This document shows, piece after piece, positions 59,012 through 64,000 of a stretch of DNA of 64,000 nucleotides. The DNA comes from Gammaproteobacteria bacterium (GTDB lineage Bacteria > Pseudomonadota > Gammaproteobacteria > Burkholderiales > Burkholderiaceae_B). Under the pieces are notes generated by a model. The model saw only the letters and a list, made by a program, of their open reading frames with translations. It made no database searches and was not told the DNA's origin. Location of the stretch: positions 62,001 to 126,000 of the forward strand of contig JAURJT010000022.1 in the NCBI GenBank assembly GCA_030832095.1, read 5' to 3'. Positions within the stretch are counted from its first letter, which is position 1, and each line of letters starts with the position of its first letter. The position numbers were made by a program, and so were the translations under genes.

Positions 59012-59035
59012 ATGCAAAACAAAGTGGTTTTGCAT
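59012..59035. repeat. 9-bp perfect inverted repeat in the nrdA–lipoprotein interval
   Basis: ATGCAAAAC (59012–59020) and GTTTTGCAT (59027–59035) flank a 6-base spacer; CGAAA to the left and TTTCG to the right extend the symmetry with an unpaired gap. It stands about 170 bp upstream of the lipoprotein ATG. It may be an operator or a transcript structure. Confidence 0.5.
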
Positions 59036-59200
59036 CGTGATTTCGCTGCAAATAATATGTTGACCGAGTAGTTTTGCTGCAATATGTCGGGGTCACCTCT
59101 AGATATTTTTAGTGGTGCGATCAATGTCCGCGCACGAACCGCTTTTTAAAGTCGGGGCGGCATTTTCGAGTTGATAGAGATAACACTAGTTGGGGCGGCA

Positions 59201-59704
59201 ATGTTTGATCGGGGCGTGGGCAGATGGTTGGTGTTTGGCTGCTTGGGGTTGCTGGCAGCCTGTGGGATTCCCCGCCCGCCTGATTCTGCGTTGATCCTGG
59301 CCCCCGACGGCTTGATCGAGCCTGTTTGTGTGACGCCGCCAGCCCAGCATCCGTTGATCGGGAGCTGGTACATTGTGCGCAAGCAAGCTGGGGTCGCTGG
59401 AGAGATTCAAACGCTTTTGACTTTGTCGGCAGATGGCAAACTGCGTCAGCAGACGCGTGTCAAGCAGGGGCGCAACATCCGCTCTGAGTTGCGTGAGACG
59501 GGGTGCTGGGATGCGCCCACGGGCAAGCTTGTGGCGCGGGTTAGTCGCTCTAACGGTGAGCTGGTTGATTACCGGGATCCAGTCTATACCAACACTTATA
59601 TCATCGAGCGTAATGATTCGACTCGGCTGACGTACCGTGAAGATCGGGCTAACAGTCGGCCTGAGGTGGCACAGAAGGTGCCGGCTAGCTTTCGGCTGCT
59701 GTAA
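59201..59704 (+). CDS. Small lipoprotein of unknown function
   Basis: A 167-residue lipoprotein. The signal peptide ends in the lipobox LLAAC, with the acylated cysteine at residue 21, followed by GIPRPPDS. The mature part looks like a small beta domain (IGSWYIVRKQAGVAGEIQTL, then LSADGKLRQQTRVKQGRNIR) with a GCW segment that recalls the lipocalin/META-like layout of the lipoprotein at 5726–6577. I do not recognise a family. The start is ATG 59201, preceded by a G-rich ribosome site; a TTG 10 codons earlier is possible. It is alone between the nrdA control region and the repeat region. Confidence 0.8.
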   Translation: MFDRGVGRWLVFGCLGLLAACGIPRPPDSALILAPDGLIEPVCVTPPAQHPLIGSWYIVRKQAGVAGEIQTLLTLSADGKLRQQTRVKQGRNIRSELRETGCWDAPTGKLVARVSRSNGELVDYRDPVYTNTYIIERNDSTRLTYREDRANSRPEVAQKVPASFRLL

Positions 59705-59715
59705 ACCGTAGATCG

Positions 59716-59828
59716 GCACGCACTGTCTTGCGTTTGATTACGCACTGCCTTGCCTTTGATTACGCACGCACTGTCTTCCCATTGATTACGCACGCATTGC
59801 CTTCCTCTTGACTACGCACGCACTGCCT
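59716..59828 (+). repeat. 26-bp tandem array next to palindromic element copy B
   Basis: Units start at 59716 (26 bp), 59742 (22 bp, lacking one GCAC), 59764 (26 bp), 59790 (26 bp) and 59816 (partial). The unit reads GCACGCACTGTCTT followed by a variable base or two and TTGATTAC. The last, partial unit is the left arm of palindromic element copy B (59813–59892), so the array looks like repeated copies of that arm. The region is non-coding, between two converging genes. Confidence 0.85.
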
Positions 59829-59892
59829 CAGCCCCGGCGCTGGTATTTTGGCTGAGCAAAATACGCAGCTCTGGTGCTGGTCAGTGCTGGGG
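59813..59892 (+). repeat. Dispersed palindromic element, copy B (80 bp)
   Basis: Plus-strand copy of the element at 53643–53723. It contains arms GTATTTTG and CAAAATAC around GCTGAG and outer arms GCACTG and CAGTGC. It lies between the stops of the lipoprotein gene and gltX, where a two-way terminator would be useful. Compared with copy A it differs by about one substitution and one small change in the right arm. Confidence 0.85.
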
Positions 59893-59918
59893 TGGTGGCG
59901 TGCGGCGGGCGCTTGCGG

Positions 59919-61322
59919 CTAGATGTTGGCTAGGCGGGCTAGCACTGTTTCTTTGCCTAATATTTCTAGGACGGCGTCTACGGCTGGGGTTTGGGCGGTG
60001 CCTGCTACGACTACGCGCAATGGGATGGCGAGTTGGGGCATTTTCAGGGTGTGGGTGGCCAGCACGGTTTTGATTAGGGCGCCTAGGGCTTCGCGGGTCC
60101 AGGGGGTTTGGGCGGCTTGGGTTGCGAAATCGCGTAGGGCGTTGCGGGCGATTTCGGTTAGGTGTTGGGCGATCAGGTCGTCTGCGGCAGGGTTGAAGGG
60201 GCCGCAAAAGAGCATGGCGCCGTCGGCGAGTTGCTCGAGGGTTTCGGCGCGGTCTTTTAAGAGTTTGACGACGGCTGATAGGTCGACTTGGGCTGGGTTG
60301 CCGCCGCGCGCGGTGATGCGGGGGGCGACGGCTTGGGCGAGTGCGTTGTCGTCGCTGTGCTTAATATAGTGTGCGTTGACCCAATTGAGTTTTTTTGGAT
60401 CCCACTGGGCTGCTGACTTTGAGAGGTGCTGGGGGTCGAACCAGTCAACGAGTTGGGCGCGTGAAAACAGTTCGTCGTTGCCGTGGCTCCAGCCAAGGCG
60501 AGCCAGATAATTAATCATGGCCTCGGGCAGGTAGCCGTCTCGATCGTATTCCATGACGCTCACAGCGCCGTGGCGCTTTGAGAGTTTTTCGCCGTCGGGG
60601 CCTAAGATCATTGGTACGTGGCCGTACTCGGGGACGGGGGCGCCAAGTGCTCGCAAAATTGTGATCTGTCTTGGGGTGTTGTTGACGTGGTCATCGCCGC
60701 GCAAGACGTGAGTGATGCGCATGTCCCAGTCGTCAACGACCACGCAAAAATTGTAGGTAGGGGTGCCATCGGGGCGGGCGATGACTAGATCGTCAAGTTC
60801 GGTGTTCTCAAAACTGATCGGGCCTTTCACCAGATCGACCCAAGCGGTTGCACCATCTTGGGGGCTTTTGAAGCGCACGACTGGTTTGCGATCGGTGGGT
60901 ACTGGCGGCAAGACCTTGCCTGGTTCGGGGCGCCAGGTGCCGTCATAACGTGGTTTCGCGCCTTTGCTGCGCGCAAGGTCTCGCATCGCCTCGACTTCTT
61001 CGTTTGAGCTGTAGCAATGATAGGCGGTACCTGCGGCTAGCATGCCTGCGACTACGGCGCGATAGCGCTCCATGTGCTGCATTTGATAGAACGGGCCTTC
61101 ATCTGGGGTCAGGCCTAGCCAGTTCATGCCGTCAAGGATTGCCTGTACAGCCTCTGGGGTCGAGCGTTCAAGGTCGGTATCCTCAACGCGCAAAATAAAC
61201 GTACCACCAAAGTGGCGCGCGAACGCCCATGAAAATAACGCGGTGCGCGCCCCACCCAAGTGAAGAAAGCCCGTAGGCGAGGGGGCAAAGCGCGTGCGAA
61301 CCGGAGTTGAAGCAGAAGTCAT
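59919..61322 (-). CDS. gltX: Glutamyl-tRNA synthetase
   Basis: GltX charges tRNA-Glu, used for translation and for haem synthesis through the C5 route. The 467-residue class I synthetase has the HIGH-type motif [21 protein letters not shown] and the KMSKS-type [12 protein letters not shown], plus [20 protein letters not shown] and [19 protein letters not shown]. It is the discriminating type by length. In this part of the window the coding strand is rich in C, and the plus strand is rich in G. The gene converges with the lipoprotein gene across the repeat region. Confidence 0.96.
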   Translation of the reverse strand: MTSASTPVRTRFAPSPTGFLHLGGARTALFSWAFARHFGGTFILRVEDTDLERSTPEAVQAILDGMNWLGLTPDEGPFYQMQHMERYRAVVAGMLAAGTAYHCYSSNEEVEAMRDLARSKGAKPRYDGTWRPEPGKVLPPVPTDRKPVVRFKSPQDGATAWVDLVKGPISFENTELDDLVIARPDGTPTYNFCVVVDDWDMRITHVLRGDDHVNNTPRQITILRALGAPVPEYGHVPMILGPDGEKLSKRHGAVSVMEYDRDGYLPEAMINYLARLGWSHGNDELFSRAQLVDWFDPQHLSKSAAQWDPKKLNWVNAHYIKHSDDNALAQAVAPRITARGGNPAQVDLSAVVKLLKDRAETLEQLADGAMLFCGPFNPAADDLIAQHLTEIARNALRDFATQAAQTPWTREALGALIKTVLATHTLKMPQLAIPLRVVVAGTAQTPAVDAVLEILGKETVLARLANI

Positions 61323-61449
61323 AAATGAGGAAATTAAAGTTTATAAAAAACGCAAATAGAATATCGGGAAATGCGCGTACGTCGGCGCGACTAGTCAATC
61401 GGGAACATATCGATCTCGAAAAGAAACGAGCTCGAAAAACATCACTGGT

Positions 61450-62124
61450 CTACACCAAAACGCTTTGTAAAAACTGCGAAATATCAGAGATTTCTTCGGG
61501 GCAAACGGAGTGCGGCATTGGGTAGGTGTGCCACTGCACCTTGTAGCCAAGTTCTTGGAGTTTGGCGCGCGAAGTTTCGGCGCGCTCGGGCGCCACGACT
61601 GGGTCGTAGGTGCCGTGCGCTAAAAAAATAGGGGTATCAAGATTTGCTGACTGATGCTCGGCCTGGGCCAGCTCGCCCAACGGCAAATAGCCCGACAGAC
61701 CCATGAGACCAGCGAGTTTAAAGGGCACCCGAATGCCCGTATGTAGCGTCATGGCGCAGCCTTGTGAAAAGCCGGCCAGCACAATATTGGCACTCGGCAC
61801 GCCGCGCGCGTTTTCGCGGGCAATCAGGGCCAAAATCGCCTGCTCAGACACTCGAATGCCGGTCTCATCTTCACGCTTGACCAGTTGTGAGGTCAGAATG
61901 TCGTACCACGAGCGCATCGCCATACCGCCATTAATCGTCACAGGCTGAATCGTTGCGTGCGGAAACACAAAGCGTACCGCTTTGCCAGCAGGTAGACGCA
62001 GTTCTGGGACGATGGGCGCAAAGTCATGACCATCTGCACCCAAGCCGTGCAGCCAAATCACGCTATGGGTTGGCGCGGGGCCGGTTTCGTGCTCAACGCA
62101 CTCAAGCAAGGTGTTGTCGTTCAT
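61450..62124 (-). CDS. Carboxylesterase/phospholipase (alpha/beta hydrolase)
   Basis: A 224-residue cytosolic serine hydrolase of the Abhydrolase_2 family (carboxylesterase EstB/YpfH type). Motifs: [40 protein letters not shown], the nucleophile elbow [29 protein letters not shown] (aspartate) and [13 protein letters not shown] (histidine). It accepts short acyl esters in related enzymes. The start overlaps the stop of yjgA by four bases, so they form one operon. The physiological substrate is unknown. Confidence 0.92.
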   Translation of the reverse strand: MNDNTLLECVEHETGPAPTHSVIWLHGLGADGHDFAPIVPELRLPAGKAVRFVFPHATIQPVTINGGMAMRSWYDILTSQLVKREDETGIRVSEQAILALIARENARGVPSANIVLAGFSQGCAMTLHTGIRVPFKLAGLMGLSGYLPLGELAQAEHQSANLDTPIFLAHGTYDPVVAPERAETSRAKLQELGYKVQWHTYPMPHSVCPEEISDISQFLQSVLV

Positions 62125-62681
62125 GGTGCTGTGTCAGGATCCTGTAGGGTCTTAAGCGCCTGAAATAACGCGCGATAGTGTTTGCGCAAAGGCTCTTGGC
62201 CCGGGCGTAGGGTTTCATTTGCGGCAGCCTCTTTGCGCCCTTCGCGTATCAAGGTGCGCAAATGTTGAATATCCGCCTGAGGATATTTTTGTAGCAACGT
62301 GGTGAAGGCGGAATCGTCTTTTAACAAGCGGTCGCGCAAGGCTTCGAGTCGATGCATGGCCTGTGTTTGCTCGCGTGAGCCGTTTTTCCAGGTGTCGAGC
62401 TGGGCTCGAATCTGGTCGGCGGGCGCATCGCGCATGAGTTTGCCGACAAAGTGCACTTGCCGCCTCAGGCCTTCGCGGGCTGTGGTGCGTTGCGCCAAGC
62501 GGATCGCCTCGTACAGTCGCTCAGACAGCGGCAATTGCTTGAGTCGTTCGGGTGAGAGCTCAACGAGCTCTTTGCCAAGGTCGACCAAGGCGAGCATTTC
62601 GCGCTTGACGTGCGATTTGCTGGGGCCGTCATAAATAGAGTCGGGTGAGTCGTCTTGGGTTTCAGGTAAATCAGTCATCAT
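62121..62681 (-). CDS. yjgA: YjgA/DUF615 ribosome-associated protein
   Basis: A 186-residue protein of the DUF615 family, which associates with late 50S assembly intermediates (proposed as DarP in E. coli). Markers are [40 protein letters not shown] and [15 protein letters not shown]. The start is taken at 62681 (a double ATG at 62681 and 62678); an upstream in-frame ATG at 62717 is possible but adds residues without match. It is divergent from pmbA with a 36-bp gap, a classical yjgA–pmbA pairing in proteobacteria. Confidence 0.93.
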   Translation of the reverse strand: MMTDLPETQDDSPDSIYDGPSKSHVKREMLALVDLGKELVELSPERLKQLPLSERLYEAIRLAQRTTAREGLRRQVHFVGKLMRDAPADQIRAQLDTWKNGSREQTQAMHRLEALRDRLLKDDSAFTTLLQKYPQADIQHLRTLIREGRKEAAANETLRPGQEPLRKHYRALFQALKTLQDPDTAP

Positions 62682-62717
62682 GGGGCTATCATAAAGCCTC
62701 ACGCGAATGGACCCCAA

Positions 62718-64000
62718 ATGGCTACTTCAATTTCTTTTCTTCCCGTTGCTGAAAATCGCCCGATTTTCGAAGATTTAGTGACACAAGCACTTAAACACGC
62801 TAAAAGTCTGGGCGCAAGCGATGCTGCGGCCGAGGTCTCTGAGGCCCAAGGGCTGGCAGTCTCGGTGCGTAAAGGTCAGGTTGAGACAGTCGAACAAACG
62901 CGCGACCGCTCGATGGACATTACAGTGTTTGCCGGGCAGCGACGCGGCTCGGCTTCGACCTCTGATTTTTCACCGGCAGCCATGCGCCAGACGGTTGAGG
63001 CTGCCTGGCATATCGCGCGCTACACCGCAGAAGACCCGTCCGCCGGCTTGCCCGAGGCTGACTTGTTGGCTAAAGATGTCAAACATACTTTGCAGTTGCA
63101 CCACCCGTGGGCGGTGAGTGTGGCGCAGGCCACCGAGCTTGCCATCGCTGCCGAGCGTGCGGCACTAGATACCGACAAGCGCATTACGAATACCGAAGGC
63201 GCGGGCGTTGATACGCACGAAGGCCATTTTGTCTTGGGCAACACCCGCGGTTTTCTGGATGGCTATGCCTACTCGCGTCATGGTCTGTCGGTGGCGCCGA
63301 TTGCGGGTCGCGGGCAGTCGATGCAACGCGACTATTGGTACACCAGCGATCGTCGTGCTAACCGGTTGGCGGACCCTGCCGCGGTGGGGCGCTATGCGGC
63401 CGAGCGCGCTTTGTCACGCCTGACTGCACGCAGAATCCCAACCGGACACTTTCCGGTGCTGTTCGAAGCGCCTTTGGCGCTGGGTTTGGTCGGAGCATTG
63501 ACTCAGGCTGTCAGTGGTGGTTCGCTCTATCGCAAGGTGAGCTTTTTGGTTGACTCGCTCGGAAAAGAGATTTTCCCAAAGCATCTCTCTATTACTGAAG
63601 ACCCACACATTAAAGGCGCCATGGGAAGCTCGCCGTTTGATGAAGAAGGTGTCCGGACACAGGCGCGTGATCTGGTGCGAGACGGTGTGTTGCAGGGCTA
63701 TTTATTGTCGACCTACACCGCGCGCAAACTTGGTATGACGACGACGGGTAATGCCGGTGGCTCGCATAACTTAGAGCTCACTTCAAGTCTGACGCGGCGC
63801 AAAGACGACTTACCCGCCATGCTTCGCAAAATGGGCACCGGTTTGCTTGTGACTGAGCTGATTGGACAAGGCGTGAACTACCTGACGGGTGACTACTCTC
63901 GGGGCGCCTTTGGCTATTGGGTCAAAGACGGGCAAATTCAGCACGCCGTTCAAGAAGTGACCATCGCTGGCAATTTAAAAGACATGTTTAATCAAATCGT
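62718..64000 (+). CDS. pmbA: Metalloprotease PmbA/TldE (3' truncated)
   Basis: The window ends inside this gene; 427 complete codons are visible and the usual length is about 450. PmbA pairs with TldD to form a heterodimeric zinc protease that unfolds and degrades small peptides (microcin B17 maturation, CcdA removal). The visible part has [20 protein letters not shown], the [20 protein letters not shown] segment, [34 protein letters not shown] and [14 protein letters not shown], as in TldE proteins. TldD carries the zinc motif and is not in the window. It starts at ATG 62718, divergent from yjgA. Confidence 0.94.
   Translation, partial: MATSISFLPVAENRPIFEDLVTQALKHAKSLGASDAAAEVSEAQGLAVSVRKGQVETVEQTRDRSMDITVFAGQRRGSASTSDFSPAAMRQTVEAAWHIARYTAEDPSAGLPEADLLAKDVKHTLQLHHPWAVSVAQATELAIAAERAALDTDKRITNTEGAGVDTHEGHFVLGNTRGFLDGYAYSRHGLSVAPIAGRGQSMQRDYWYTSDRRANRLADPAAVGRYAAERALSRLTARRIPTGHFPVLFEAPLALGLVGALTQAVSGGSLYRKVSFLVDSLGKEIFPKHLSITEDPHIKGAMGSSPFDEEGVRTQARDLVRDGVLQGYLLSTYTARKLGMTTTGNAGGSHNLELTSSLTRRKDDLPAMLRKMGTGLLVTELIGQGVNYLTGDYSRGAFGYWVKDGQIQHAVQEVTIAGNLKDMFNQI

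Larger units (their letters stand above)
58620..59200. promoter_or_regulatory. 580-bp AT-rich regulatory region of nrdAB and the divergent lipoprotein gene
   Basis: No gene is seen. The nrdA side holds a leader hairpin (58642–58661), a 14-bp palindrome (58699–58712) and two NrdR-like boxes (58776–58822). The middle has a perfect GGGTTAACCC palindrome (58868–58877), a GGGATA/TATCCC inverted pair (58930–58958) and a 9-bp inverted repeat (59012–59035). Repeated GCTGCAA(ATA)ATATGT-like words occur near 59045–59090. This is long and AT-rich compared with the rest of the window. Confidence 0.6.

Overview
The window is a gene-dense stretch of what looks like a betaproteobacterial chromosome of the order Burkholderiales, most likely Alcaligenaceae-like. 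The evidence is a Bug-type (TctC) solute receptor, a DUF3460–scpA–panC block, a zapD gene after coaE, an alanine/lysine-rich histone H1-like protein, and conserved gene blocks such as argJ–AAA ATPase–Nudix, rubredoxin–yqgE–yqgF–pyrR–pyrB–pyrC'–plsC and accB–accC–prmA–DUF3426. The genus cannot be fixed by eye. I see about 60 protein genes and no rRNA, tRNA, CRISPR array, insertion sequence or prophage.

Layout. 1–5.7 kb: the end of a polar amino-acid ABC ATPase gene, a Bug receptor, a DHA2 drug exporter, DUF3460, scpA, panC and a free-standing LuxR-type DNA-binding domain. 5.7–8.8 kb: an NlpE-like lipoprotein, then a prepilin-peptidase relic, coaE and zapD. 8.9–17.9 kb: an MdtABC-type tripartite RND pump with its own outer-membrane factor. 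17.8–20.9 kb (minus strand): argJ, an AAA ATPase and a MutT/ThiE fusion. 21–26.5 kb: an esterase divergent from a five-gene branched-chain-type ABC importer. 26.6–29.4 kb (minus): thiD-like, thiE, hemL. 29.6–34.3 kb (plus): rubredoxin, yqgE, yqgF, pyrR, pyrB, a zinc-site-less pyrC' and an acyltransferase. 34.3–36.5 kb: a LigJ-like hydratase divergent from an alpha/beta hydrolase. 36.5–43.8 kb (minus): RNase II-type exonuclease, a TonB-like protein, aroE, lptG, apaH, and separately mpl. 43.9–50.5 kb (plus): tlpA-like, aroQ, accB, accC, prmA, DUF3426, a PfkB kinase and a glycine-zipper lipoprotein. 50.5–58.6 kb (minus): an MscS channel, yggT, an H1-like gene, nrdB and nrdA. 59.2–64 kb: a lipoprotein, gltX, an esterase, yjgA and the start of pmbA.

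Most of this is housekeeping: pyrimidine, shikimate, fatty-acid, thiamine, haem, arginine and deoxyribonucleotide synthesis, plus envelope and efflux functions. No classical defence or mobile system is visible. The unusual signals lie mainly between genes. (i) An approximately 80-bp palindromic element occurs twice, at 53643–53723 and 59813–59892, in opposite orientation and nearly identical; it brackets the H1–nrdB–nrdA segment. (ii) A 26-bp tandem array made of one arm of that element lies next to the second copy. (iii) The H1-like gene is interrupted at a run of ten A residues. A conserved-looking C-terminus continues in another frame up to a good terminator, which suggests slippage, phase variation or a sequencing error. 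(iv) Four decaying 40-bp tandem copies begin inside the 3' end of the Bug receptor gene. (v) The nrdA upstream region carries two NrdR-like boxes 31 bp apart plus two further perfect palindromes. Several proteins have lost expected motifs: PyrC' lacks its metal-binding HxH, the prepilin peptidase lacks its methylase domain, and the ThiD-like protein has an altered active-site loop.
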